DNA of 17,599 nucleotides from an uncultured Granulicatella sp. (GCA_934193545.1 CAKPVL010000029.1:1-17599); one strand, 5' to 3'; positions 6,726-14,724 are shown, counted from the stretch's first letter. Program-made: numbers and translations. The notes: a model not told the origin generated them from the letters alone.

Positions 6726-6761
6726 AATAATCACCAGTTTTACCTGGTGGTTATTTTTTTT
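6726..6761 (+). terminator. Intrinsic terminator of the permease-UcpA operon
   Basis: A 12-bp stem (AATAATCACCAG with CTGGTGGTTATT, one G-U pair), loop TTTTAC, then a T-run. It marks the left border of the AT-rich restriction-modification block. Confidence 0.92.
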
Positions 6762-6772
6762 ATTTAAGTTGA

Positions 6773-6802
6773 TGTAGTTTTCATGTACAATAAAACTACA
6801 AT
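6773..6802 (+). promoter_or_regulatory. Palindromic operator over the restriction gene promoter region
   Basis: TGTAGTTTT (6773-6781) and AAAACTACA (6792-6800) are perfect 9-bp inverted arms. The 10-bp centre contains TGTACA, so 26 of 28 positions obey dyad symmetry. Two -10-like TACAAT hexamers (6786-6791 and 6797-6802) fall inside or at the edge. No good -35 is seen for either, so the promoter may be weak or need an activator. The ribosome binding site AGGGAGA follows at 6804-6810. Confidence 0.55.
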
Positions 6803-6817
6803 AAGGGAGATAAGTGT

Positions 6818-8308
6818 ATGGGACAAGAACTGTTTAATTATGACAACACAAATTTAGAAGAAGTAATCCAGTATTCTGAAAAAATCCTAAATCGAAAGTT
6901 CTCAGACATCTTAAAAGAATATGATGAGGCGGATTATAAGACTTACGAGGATTATCAAAACCAAGAAGCCAATGAGTATGAGAAAAAAGAAATTAAACCA
7001 TCCTCAAAAGGGCAGTATGGGAATTATATTGAACGCTATTATTTTGGATACCAACCGAATAGTAACGCTGCAGCTGATTTTGAAGAAATTGGTGTAGAGC
7101 TTAAGGTGACACCATTTAAAGTTAATAAGAATGGGACAATTTCTGCTAAAGAACGATTAGTCTTAACAATTATTAATTACTTCGAAGAGAATTTGGACGA
7201 TTTCTATCAATCTCATTTGTGGAAAAAATGCTCCAAAATACTCTTACTATTTTATAATGGACTAATTCCTGAACAAACGCTTTATGATTATATGATCGAA
7301 AAAGTGTTTCTTTTCGAATGGTTTGAGGAAGATATGAATGTCATTTTAGATGACTATGCACGGATTACTCAGAAAATTAAAGAAGGAAGAGCACACGAGT
7401 TATCTGAATCCGATGGCAACTATTTATCAACTTGTACCAAAGGAGCCGGTAAAGGCAAAGATTGGAAAAAACAACCTTTTAGTGATGTTTTAGCAAAACA
7501 ACGAGCTTGGGAATTAAAGTCTAGTTACATGACGTATTTGATTAATCATAAAATCTTTGCTAGTCATGAACAAGAGAGCGTGTTAGCTACTGCTAAAGGA
7601 ACGAAGAAACCTTTTACTCAACTCATTGAAGAGAAGATTTTGAAGTATAAGGGATGGAAAGCAGAAGACTTATATGATGCGTTTGAGGTTCCTGTTCGTT
7701 CAAAATCTAAGAATAGTTTGTTAATCAGAAAAATGATAGGCATTACTGGTGACTTAGAAAATACTCAAGAGTTTCAGAAAGCGAATATGAATCTTAGAGT
7801 CATTCGAGTGAATAAGGACGACCTCCCTAAAGAAGATTCTCCATTTAAGGTTTATGATTTTATCGAGTTAGTGCAAAATGATAATTGGGAAGAGTCTCAT
7901 GTTTTCCAAGAAATTTGTGATAAACGTTATATGTTTGTCGTCTTTAAGGAAGAAGCTCCAGGTGAGTACGTATTAAATCAAGTGAAGTTCTGGGGATTCC
8001 CTGAGCGTTTAATAGATGAAGCACAACGCGTATGGAATGAAACACGTGCTATTATTAATGACGGGGTACAGTTAACACAGTCAGATAAGGGAGTATCGAC
8101 GAATTTCCCGCAAAGCCAAGTGAATCAATTCTTATTTACAAAAATTCATGCTTCAAACTCATATTATGAGATTGAAAAAGATGTCTTTGTCGGAAAAGGG
8201 AAGCTCTCAGATACGAATCCACTACCCGATGGACGAAGAATTACGAAGCATTCATTTTGGATGCCTAAGAAGTTCTTACAAGAAATTTTGCAGGGTAAGT
8301 GGGATTAG
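6818..8308 (+). CDS. Sau3AI-type (MutH-like) type II restriction endonuclease, predicted site GATC
   Basis: 496 aa, close to the size of Sau3AI. The N-terminal MutH-like domain (to about residue 245) shows KGQYGNYIE...YFGYQPNS.AAADF.E.GVELKVTP. Catalytic residues by analogy with MutH Glu56, Asp70, Glu77, Lys79 are Glu72, Asp87, Glu94, Lys96. DGNYL..CTKGA and RAWELKSSYM also match the family. The C-terminal half (about 265-490) looks like the second, non-catalytic MutH-like domain of Sau3AI, with DTNPLPDGRRITKHSFW near the end. Known relatives (Sau3AI, LlaKR2I) cut GATC. The gene is visibly AT-richer than its flanks, suggesting transfer. The partner methyltransferase follows after 74 nt. Confidence 0.93.
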   Translation: MGQELFNYDNTNLEEVIQYSEKILNRKFSDILKEYDEADYKTYEDYQNQEANEYEKKEIKPSSKGQYGNYIERYYFGYQPNSNAAADFEEIGVELKVTPFKVNKNGTISAKERLVLTIINYFEENLDDFYQSHLWKKCSKILLLFYNGLIPEQTLYDYMIEKVFLFEWFEEDMNVILDDYARITQKIKEGRAHELSESDGNYLSTCTKGAGKGKDWKKQPFSDVLAKQRAWELKSSYMTYLINHKIFASHEQESVLATAKGTKKPFTQLIEEKILKYKGWKAEDLYDAFEVPVRSKSKNSLLIRKMIGITGDLENTQEFQKANMNLRVIRVNKDDLPKEDSPFKVYDFIELVQNDNWEESHVFQEICDKRYMFVVFKEEAPGEYVLNQVKFWGFPERLIDEAQRVWNETRAIINDGVQLTQSDKGVSTNFPQSQVNQFLFTKIHASNSYYEIEKDVFVGKGKLSDTNPLPDGRRITKHSFWMPKKFLQEILQGKWD

Positions 8309-8316
8309 CAAATCAG

Positions 8317-8345
8317 TTGATCAAATATTGAATTCATGATATAGT
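8317..8345 (+). promoter_or_regulatory. Methyltransferase promoter with GATC inside the -35 box
   Basis: TTGATC (8317-8322), a spacer of exactly 17 bp and TATAGT (8340-8345) form a promoter just after the restriction gene stop. The last four bases of the -35 are GATC, part of an 8-bp palindrome TTGATCAA, and GATC is the predicted target of the enzyme the promoter drives. The transcription start would be near 8352, leaving a leader of about 30 nt that contains AAAGAGG. Confidence 0.65.
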
Positions 8346-8382
8346 AAGATAGAAATTTTGAATGAAAATGAAAGAGGTAATC

Positions 8383-9717
8383 ATGTCAAAACTTAAAGTA
8401 TTCTCAATGTTTGATGGCGTTGGGGGATTTATCGTTGGTCTTGATGAGGCTAACAAAAAATTGAATAAAAAGTTTTTCCAAGTGACTGATACGAACCAAT
8501 TTGAACCTAGTCGAAAAGCGCAGGATGCGTTTGAAGTTGGAGTATACAACTACCCAAAAATCAATCATAGTAATGAAGACATCATGCGAGTTTCATCAGA
8601 GTATTTTGATGAAATGAAGGCAAATGGTGTGAATATGATTGTCGGCGGATTTCCATGTCAAGATTACTCAGTAGCGCGCAGTAAAAAGCACGAAATGGGT
8701 ATCGAAGGTAAGAAAGGGGTTCTTTTCTGGGAGATTATTCGCGCAGTGAATCATATCAAACCGGAATATCTTATTCTTGAAAATGTGGACCGCCTACTGA
8801 AATCACCGTCTAAACAACGTGGACGTGATTTTGCGATTATGCTTGGAGCATTTAATCAATTAGGCTATACCGTTGAATGGCGTGTGATTAACGCGGCAGA
8901 TTATGGTGCACCTCAAAGACGTCGTCGCGTATTCTTCTTTATTTATAAGAATGACTCTTCTTTTGCTAAGAAACATGGTATCAAAGATTTATCACCAGAA
9001 TCATTTGAAGCGTATATTTATAAAAAAGGTCTTTTTGCAAAACAGTTTCCAGTAGAAAAAAGTGCGAATAAGAATCGTGTCTATACAGATAAACTTAGTG
9101 AATTAGATGCGTATTCTGAAGAGTATATTGTTGATATTTCGAATAACTTTACTGGGAAAGTATGGAACACCGGTTTGATGAAAGATGGAATTTATTACAC
9201 CATCGATACAACACCTGTATTCGAAAAAGCAATGACTTTAGGTGAAGTAGTTCAAAAGGCTAAAGAATACTATGTTCAAGAACATGGAGAAAAGGCCTAT
9301 AAAGAATACATTCAAAACTATGTGATTCAGGACGAAGATAAGATTAAGAAATTCCAATACTTGCGCGGACCAAAGAAAATTGAACGTACGACAGAAGACG
9401 GATATACTTATATCTTCTCTGAAGGTGGAATGAGCGAAACAGATGACCTCTCTTTACCAGGGCGTACAATGCTTACAAGTGAGGGTAGTGTGAATCGTTC
9501 AACGCACTTCTTGAAAGAAGGCAATCAGTTCCGATTATTAACGCCAAACGAAGCAGAGTTATTACAATGCTTCCCTTGTGATTGGACAAAATACAAAAAA
9601 CAATCCGACGGAACAGTTACTGAAGTTAACGACCGTATGCGTTATTTCTTTATGGGAAATGCGCTCGTTACTTCCATTGTGGAACGTATCGGTATCGGAA
9701 TGGCGAAAATGATTTAA
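8383..9717 (+). CDS. DNA (cytosine-5) methyltransferase of the Sau3AI-like system
   Basis: 444 aa. Motif I is FSMFDGVGGF (AdoMet binding), motif IV GGFPCQDYS with catalytic Cys92, motif VI ENV (133-135), motif VIII QRRRR (178-182), a variable target-recognition region at about 185-370, motif IX around RTMLTSEGSVNRSTH, and motif X GNALVTSIVERI. It should transfer a methyl group to carbon 5 of cytosine and protect the host at the restriction site, predicted GATC from its partner. The usual LQGFP before motif X reads LQCFP. The start is ATG at 8383 with AAAGAGG 5 nt upstream; the in-frame ATG at 8362 has no ribosome binding site. Confidence 0.94.
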   Translation: MSKLKVFSMFDGVGGFIVGLDEANKKLNKKFFQVTDTNQFEPSRKAQDAFEVGVYNYPKINHSNEDIMRVSSEYFDEMKANGVNMIVGGFPCQDYSVARSKKHEMGIEGKKGVLFWEIIRAVNHIKPEYLILENVDRLLKSPSKQRGRDFAIMLGAFNQLGYTVEWRVINAADYGAPQRRRRVFFFIYKNDSSFAKKHGIKDLSPESFEAYIYKKGLFAKQFPVEKSANKNRVYTDKLSELDAYSEEYIVDISNNFTGKVWNTGLMKDGIYYTIDTTPVFEKAMTLGEVVQKAKEYYVQEHGEKAYKEYIQNYVIQDEDKIKKFQYLRGPKKIERTTEDGYTYIFSEGGMSETDDLSLPGRTMLTSEGSVNRSTHFLKEGNQFRLLTPNEAELLQCFPCDWTKYKKQSDGTVTEVNDRMRYFFMGNALVTSIVERIGIGMAKMI

Positions 9718-9733
9718 TCTCAAACAATTATTT

Positions 9734-9775
9734 AGACTTACGAAGGAAGAGCATTCCTTTGTAAGTCTCTTTTTT
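9734..9775 (+). terminator. Intrinsic terminator after the methyltransferase gene
   Basis: A 15-bp stem (AGACTTACGAAGGAA with TTCCTTTGTAAGTCT, one G-U pair), loop GAGCA, then CTTTTTT. It separates the restriction-modification genes from the next two-gene module. Confidence 0.92.
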
Positions 9776-9802
9776 ATAGCAAAATAGTACTAGAAAAAAG
9801 CA

Positions 9803-9842
9803 AAATGTAACATATAAGTTACGTAACTTATATGTTACATTT
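9803..9842 (+). promoter_or_regulatory. Perfect 40-bp palindrome: two abutting GTAAC-N6-GTTAC boxes
   Basis: All 20 base pairs around the centre (9822/9823) obey dyad symmetry. Each half is itself an inverted repeat, GTAAC-ATATAA-GTTAC and GTAAC-TTATAT-GTTAC, so the site reads as two adjacent 16-bp operator boxes. It sits 8 bp before the AAGGAGG of the next gene and includes TATAAG (9813-9818) as a possible -10. No T-run follows, so an operator for the XRE protein of this module is more likely than a terminator. Confidence 0.7.
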
Positions 9843-9864
9843 AGGTCATAAGGAGGTAATAGGT

Positions 9865-10125
9865 ATGGGTAAGAAATTTAGGGTTGATAAAAAGAAAGTG
9901 GATCGTTTAGAGACGCTTGAATACAGCGAGATGATTAAATTGGCAGCAGTCTATAAAATCTTAGAAGATGAAGGCGTGACGCCAGAATTGCTCGAAAAAT
10001 GGGGATGCTATTATAAAGGGAGACATTGTTTGAAAATACCTGTATCAAGGACTAAAGAAGGGGTGGATGGTAGTGACTTCTTATTTAACAAGAAAGTTCA
10101 TGAAGTTCTCATCGATTTATCCTAA
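9865..10125 (+). CDS. Small protein of unknown family (86 aa), XRE-linked
   Basis: Begins at ATG 9865 with AAGGAGG 8 nt upstream; a longer reading from 9832 would start inside the palindrome. I do not recognise the family. The N-terminal 15 residues are very basic (GKKFRVDKKKVDR), the middle is predicted helical (residues 19-48, EYSEMIKLAAVYKIL and PELLEKW), and a short WGCYYKGRHCLKI segment follows. No RelE/HigB, PIN, Doc or MazF motif is seen. It overlaps the XRE gene. This position (first gene, HTH protein second, operator in front) is that of a HigB-type toxin, so a toxin role is possible, but nothing in the protein proves it. AT-rich like the restriction genes. Confidence 0.75.
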   Translation: MGKKFRVDKKKVDRLETLEYSEMIKLAAVYKILEDEGVTPELLEKWGCYYKGRHCLKIPVSRTKEGVDGSDFLFNKKVHEVLIDLS

Positions 10126-10363
10126 TTTCGAAGAAGACTTACTTAGAGAAGTTTCTCTTCTAAAAGTAGCGCTGAGAATGATTCAATTACGGGTAAATCA
10201 TCAATTGACACAGGAAGAATTTGCTGAGAAGCTAGATGTAAAGAGAGCCTATTTAGCAAGATTAGAAGCAGGACATCATAATCCAACTATTATGACGCTT
10301 GTGGAATTAGCTCGTCAAAATGGATATGAGATTGAGATAAAGCTGAAAGAGAAGACATTTTAA
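10067..10363 (+). CDS. XRE-family helix-turn-helix regulator or antitoxin
   Basis: 98 aa if started at 10067. A Cro/C1-type HTH lies at about residues 36-88, with LTQEEFAEKL.VKRAYLARLEAG..NPTIMTLVELA clearly matching. The protein ends shortly after, in EIEIKLKEK, as in HigA-like antitoxins and small controllers. The start is uncertain: ATG 10067 (AGAAGGGG only 3-4 nt away), GTG 10073 (better spacing) or ATG 10100 (weak site); all overlap the 86-aa gene by 26-59 nt, suggesting coupled translation. It probably binds the 40-bp palindrome upstream of the pair. An R-M controller role is an alternative, but the restriction promoter palindrome has a different sequence. Followed by a terminator. Confidence 0.85.
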   Translation: MVVTSYLTRKFMKFSSIYPNFEEDLLREVSLLKVALRMIQLRVNHQLTQEEFAEKLDVKRAYLARLEAGHHNPTIMTLVELARQNGYEIEIKLKEKTF

Positions 10364-10421
10364 TTAATAACTCTAATAAATCATAATATGCAGTTTTATA
10401 AGATTTTAGTTCAACATGCCT

Positions 10422-10465
10422 AAAACTCAAAATTCACTGTGATAAGTGGATTTTGAGTTTTTTAT
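10422..10465 (+). terminator. Intrinsic terminator after the XRE module
   Basis: A 16-bp stem (AAAACTCAAAATTCAC with GTGGATTTTGAGTTTT, one G-U pair), 8-nt loop TGTGATAA, then TTATTTTAT. It marks the right border of the accessory block. Confidence 0.88.
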
Positions 10466-10511
10466 TTTATAGCTGAAGCAGCCCCCTTATCTTCTTTTTT
10501 TGCGCTAAAAG

Positions 10512-10520
10512 TGGTAGAAT
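10512..10520 (+). promoter_or_regulatory. Extended -10 promoter of the M16 protease gene
   Basis: TGGTAGAAT gives TG at 10512-10513 and TAGAAT at 10515-10520; the -35 position is poor. The predicted start near 10527 leaves a leader of about 20 nt containing GAAGGAGG (10535-10542). Confidence 0.5.
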
Positions 10521-10548
10521 GGGTGAAAAGCCTTGAAGGAGGAATTTT

Positions 10549-13470
10549 ATGACAAAGAATTTTAAAGGGTACTCTTTAGTTGAAAAAAGAGACTTGCCAG
10601 ATATTCGTTCTGTCGGTTATTTGTACAAACATGATAAGACTGGCGCAGAGGTCTTATACCTTCAAAACGAAGATGATAATAAGGCGTTCAATATTGCGTT
10701 CCGTACGCCACCGTATAATGATAACGGGATTGCGCATATTATCGAGCACTCTGTGTTAAATGGTTCGAAGAAATATCCATCCAAAGAGCCATTCGTAGAG
10801 TTATTAAAAGGCTCACTGAATACATTCTTAAATGCGATGACTTACTCTGATAAGACGGTTTATCCGGTATCGTCTCGTAACCAAAAAGACTTCAACAACT
10901 TGATGTCTGTGTACTTAGATGCGGTATTCTATCCAAACTTCAAGCATGATCCACAAATCTTAATGCAAGAAGGATGGCACTATCACCTAGAAAACGCCGA
11001 TGATGAATTGATTTATAAAGGCGTGGTATATAACGAAATGCGTGGGGCGTTCTCTCAAGCGGATTCTGAATTATACCGTCTGTTTGAACCAACGTTATTC
11101 CCAGATACCGTCTATAAACATATTTCTGGTGGGATGCCAGCTGCGATTCCTTCGTTAACGCAAGAAGAGTTCGTGGCGTTCCATGACAAGTACTATCACC
11201 CAAGCAATGCGCGTGTGACGCTTTACGGAAACTTAGACTTAGACACAGCGTTTGCGCAATTAACAGAGTACTTCGATGCATTTGAGGCAAAAGACTACGA
11301 ATTCGAGTCTGTGAAACAAGCTCCATTCAGCGAGCGTCGTGAATTAGAAGCGAAATTCTCGATTTCTAAAGACGAGCCTACTGAAAACAAATCGCTCTTA
11401 GCGTACATTTGGGCAGCAGGTAAGGGAACCAACTCTGAAGAACTTATCGCGCTTGGCGTATTAGATGAACTCCTTCTTGGGTCTAACACGGCTCCAATTA
11501 AGAAAGCTCTCTTGAAATCAGGCCTTGGTTCTGATGTGTCTGGTGGATTTGGTGCAGCAACATACTCACCAATTTTCGAAATCGTCTTAAAAGATACAAA
11601 CCCAGAAGCCAAAGACCAATTTGTTTCCATCATCGAAAACGAGTTGAAACGTTTAGTGGCTGAAGGCATTCCGCAAAAAGCGATTCAAGCAGCCCTCAAT
11701 AAAGCAGCGTTCCGTTATAAAGAATTAACAGCGCTTGAAGGGGCAACTCCAAAAGGAATCTTGTATTCTCTAAACTCTCTTACAAGCTGGTTATACGGCG
11801 GGGATGTCTTCGCAACGTTTGAATACCAACGTGTATTAGATAAGATGCAAGAAGAAATGGCAAACGGCTATTTCGAACGTTTAATCCAAACGACATTACT
11901 CGACAATACGCATGCGGCGGTTATCACATTAGCTCCAGAACCAGGACTCGGTGACCGCAAAGATGAAGCGTTGAAAGAAGAGTTAGCGGCTTATAAAGCA
12001 TCACTATCTGACGAAGAAGTGACAGCTTTAGTTGACCAAACACAACAACTTCTCGAACGTCAAACGACTCCAGATAAGGAAGAAGATTTGGCGAAATTAC
12101 CAAAACTATCCATTGAAGATATCGACCGCGAAGTCAAACCTTTACCATTAACAGTGGAAGAGGCGGAAGGCAAACCAACCTTCTTACACTATGAAGACTT
12201 CACAGCCGGCATTTCTTACGTGAAATATTACTTTGATTTATCAGGTGTGAAGACAGAAGACATTCCAGTCGTGGCCTTCTTAACAGAAGTACTAGGGGAA
12301 GTCGGAACAGAAAACTTCACAGATGAAGCCCTCAGCACCGAAATCGACTTCTACACTGGAGGAATTGGCACAAACGCGACAGTCATCACGGAATCAGTAG
12401 CGGACAACATCTACTATCCTAAATTCACAGTCAGTGGTAAAGCCTTGTCTGAATACCAACCACAGCTCTTAAGCTTGATTGAAGAAGTGGTTCACCGTTC
12501 GAACTTAGACGATGTAGAGAAAATCAAAGAGCTCTTACTCAATGTGAAAGCCGACTTAGAGATGAACTTCAACTACGGTTCACACGTGGCGGCACTTCGT
12601 CGTTTAGAGTCTTACTACTATGAAGGCGCGAAATACTTACAATCGCTTGAAGGCATCGACTACTACGACTTTATTTGCGACGTGGTGGCTGGTTTTGACG
12701 AAAACCCTCAAGCCTTTATCGACCGCTTGAAAGCTGTGTTAGAAACGATTTTAACAACAGACCAATTAGTGGCAACCTTTGTCGGAAGTAAAGAAGACTT
12801 CGACCACTTTAAACAAGTGTCAGAGGACTTCTTCAAGCATCTTGGAAACCACAAAGTTGAAAAACAAGCCTTCACGAATCCAGTGGAAGTGTTAAACGAA
12901 GGGTTCAAGACAGCGCAAGAAATCAACTATGTCGCAAAAGGATATAACCAAACGCTTCTTGGTGTTCCAGTGAACGGAATGAACTTATTCTTGAAATCCG
13001 TTTTAGGACTCGATTACTTATGGAATACGGTTCGTGTTCAAGGTGGGGCATACGGCGGTATGAGTGTCATCAATGATAAAGGGGACGTCGCAGGACTTTC
13101 TTACCGTGACCCGAATATCGTTGAAACGCTTGAACGTTATGATGGACAAGTTGAGTACTTAGAAAACTTCAACCTTTCTGAAGCGGAGTTTGAAAAGAAC
13201 TTGATTGGGACATTCAGCACGATTGACCGTCCACTTTCTGCGGCTCAAAAAGGGGCAGTAGCGTTTACGCGTTACTTCACTCATTTAACGCAAGAGAAAG
13301 TGCAACAGTTCCGTGATGAAATCTTAGCGGTAACGCCTGAAAAGGTACGCGCATACGCTCCAACAATGAAAGCCATCATGGATCAAAATGCGTTTGTCGT
13401 TATCGGAAATGATACGAAGATTGAAAACCATAAAGACATCTTCAAAAACATCCGTAACTTAACAAAATAA
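10549..13470 (+). CDS. M16C-family zinc metalloprotease (insulinase/presequence protease type)
   Basis: 973 aa, the usual size of single-chain M16C peptidases, which form a closed chamber from two halves and degrade peptides. The inverted zinc motif HxxEH is HIIEH at 63-67 (catalytic Glu66), and the third zinc ligand is Glu163 in VVYNEMRG. FLNAMTYSDKTVYPVSS (93-109) is typical of this subfamily. The C-terminal half contains RVQGGAYGGM near 833-842, the Arg/Tyr-containing segment that completes the active site. There is no signal peptide or membrane helix, so it should be cytoplasmic; the likely role is turnover of peptides, with the substrate unknown. A strong AAGGAGG precedes the ATG. Single-gene unit ending in a bidirectional terminator. 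Confidence 0.95.
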   Translation: MTKNFKGYSLVEKRDLPDIRSVGYLYKHDKTGAEVLYLQNEDDNKAFNIAFRTPPYNDNGIAHIIEHSVLNGSKKYPSKEPFVELLKGSLNTFLNAMTYSDKTVYPVSSRNQKDFNNLMSVYLDAVFYPNFKHDPQILMQEGWHYHLENADDELIYKGVVYNEMRGAFSQADSELYRLFEPTLFPDTVYKHISGGMPAAIPSLTQEEFVAFHDKYYHPSNARVTLYGNLDLDTAFAQLTEYFDAFEAKDYEFESVKQAPFSERRELEAKFSISKDEPTENKSLLAYIWAAGKGTNSEELIALGVLDELLLGSNTAPIKKALLKSGLGSDVSGGFGAATYSPIFEIVLKDTNPEAKDQFVSIIENELKRLVAEGIPQKAIQAALNKAAFRYKELTALEGATPKGILYSLNSLTSWLYGGDVFATFEYQRVLDKMQEEMANGYFERLIQTTLLDNTHAAVITLAPEPGLGDRKDEALKEELAAYKASLSDEEVTALVDQTQQLLERQTTPDKEEDLAKLPKLSIEDIDREVKPLPLTVEEAEGKPTFLHYEDFTAGISYVKYYFDLSGVKTEDIPVVAFLTEVLGEVGTENFTDEALSTEIDFYTGGIGTNATVITESVADNIYYPKFTVSGKALSEYQPQLLSLIEEVVHRSNLDDVEKIKELLLNVKADLEMNFNYGSHVAALRRLESYYYEGAKYLQSLEGIDYYDFICDVVAGFDENPQAFIDRLKAVLETILTTDQLVATFVGSKEDFDHFKQVSEDFFKHLGNHKVEKQAFTNPVEVLNEGFKTAQEINYVAKGYNQTLLGVPVNGMNLFLKSVLGLDYLWNTVRVQGGAYGGMSVINDKGDVAGLSYRDPNIVETLERYDGQVEYLENFNLSEAEFEKNLIGTFSTIDRPLSAAQKGAVAFTRYFTHLTQEKVQQFRDEILAVTPEKVRAYAPTMKAIMDQNAFVVIGNDTKIENHKDIFKNIRNLTK

Positions 13471-13475
13471 CAGCA

Positions 13476-13523
13476 CAAAAAAATCCCAAGGTTCACAACC
13501 GTGAATCTTGGGATTTGTTTTTT
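13476..13523. terminator. Bidirectional intrinsic terminator between convergent genes
   Basis: A 16-bp stem (13481-13496 with 13501-13516, one G-U pair) and loop AACC. A-run 13476-13483 on the left and T-run 13518-13523 on the right serve both the rightward protease gene and the leftward O-antigen ligase-like gene. Confidence 0.92.
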
Positions 13524-13527
13524 GAAT

Positions 13528-14724
13528 TTATTTATGTGGCATGACGTTTTCTTCTTGTTTCATCCACATTGGAATACTTGTCATTACGAGTAAGAACAGG
13601 AATGCACTTTGTACCCAAAGAATGGCCACGTCGAAGATACCGTGAACGAAGAGTACAACGATGAAAGAAACGTAGAGTCCAACGATTGGACGTTTCTTAG
13701 GATCGCGACTCATTTCTAAAAGCATGCGGACAGGGTTGAGGGTAGAAATCGCAAGAAGCAATGTTCCAATAATCCCGTAGCTTGAAATGGTATCGATATA
13801 TAAACTGTGTGCGTGTTCGTGGTAACGAGCGCCGATTCTTGCGAAACTATGCAAGTAGGTCAGAGGCCCTTCTCCGAACCATGGATTTTGTTTAAAGAGA
13901 ACCATACCGGCATTCCAAATCGAAACGCGTTCTTCCATCGAAGAGTCGAGGGTTCCCATACGAACGCCAATGTCATTTGAGAAGAGGAACATGAGTCCCA
14001 CTGCAAATGCGGCGATGCTGAGCCAGAAAGCTTTCGAGTTACGAATCGTTGTGAAGAGGTAAATAATCGCTCCACAGATAATCGCTGGGAAGGCTGTTCG
14101 GTTTTGCGTGAAGCTGAGGCCGAATAAGTTAATCCCAATCGCGACAGCGCCGATGCACTTCCAGAACCAACTCTTCGTGATGCTGAGTAAGTAGAAACCA
14201 ATCATAATACAGAAGCAACAAATAATGCCGTAGTAGTTCGGATTAAAGAACGTTACTTCCGCACGGTTTTGATGCCATACTTGCATCTTTGGTGATAGGA
14301 AGGTGTAGTTAAATTTATGAACGATTTCGTAGTGTTCTAAGAACGCAAATCCCGCGGCGAAAATGCTAAGGAGTAAGACCGTCTGTAGAACGATATGGAA
14401 AAAGTCCGGTGTCAATCGTCTTTGATAGTATTTAAAGAATATCGCATACATCACGAATCCAACCGAGATGACAGCGCCGATATAGTTGCCGGCTACCATC
14501 GATACGATAAAACTAAATCCGATAAACGCCAATAGGAACGGGTGAGAGATTAGGTCTTTAAAGACTTGTTTTAATTTTCCCGTAAAGGCGAGAAGGATGA
14601 TATATAAGACGAACAATGTTAGGAATAAATAAAACGGTAGGAAGCTACTGATAATGAGTAAGTACAGCGCTAGGTCCTGATTCGAGAATCGTTTTATCTT
14701 TTCGATAATCGTTAGTAATTTCAT
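13528..14724 (-). CDS. O-antigen ligase/polymerase-family membrane protein (Wzy_C domain)
   Basis: 398 aa with about ten to twelve membrane helices. The family signature is readable in the C-terminal half: FFNPNYYG, SFTQNRTAFPAI, then the large external loop with ERVSIWNAG..LFKQNPWFGEGP and HEHAHSLYIDTISSYGIIG. Such proteins join or polymerise lipid-linked glycans on the outer membrane face; in a Gram-positive the product may be a capsule, cell-wall polysaccharide or protein glycan, with no neighbouring glycan genes here to decide. The start is ATG at 14724, with GAAAGG (complement of 14731-14736) 6 nt upstream; the in-frame ATG at 14754 lacks such a site. Confidence 0.85.
   Translation of the reverse strand: MKLLTIIEKIKRFSNQDLALYLLIISSFLPFYLFLTLFVLYIILLAFTGKLKQVFKDLISHPFLLAFIGFSFIVSMVAGNYIGAVISVGFVMYAIFFKYYQRRLTPDFFHIVLQTVLLLSIFAAGFAFLEHYEIVHKFNYTFLSPKMQVWHQNRAEVTFFNPNYYGIICCFCIMIGFYLLSITKSWFWKCIGAVAIGINLFGLSFTQNRTAFPAIICGAIIYLFTTIRNSKAFWLSIAAFAVGLMFLFSNDIGVRMGTLDSSMEERVSIWNAGMVLFKQNPWFGEGPLTYLHSFARIGARYHEHAHSLYIDTISSYGIIGTLLLAISTLNPVRMLLEMSRDPKKRPIVGLYVSFIVVLFVHGIFDVAILWVQSAFLFLLVMTSIPMWMKQEENVMPHK

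Noticed and set aside
9803..9842. The 40-bp palindrome as a transcription terminator
   Set aside because: No T-run follows it, a good terminator already lies at 9734-9775, and its repeated half-sites and place before a ribosome binding site point to an operator.
10940..11669. Two leftward open frames inside the M16 protease gene
   Set aside because: Antisense shadows of a well-conserved coding region; the translations show no family features.
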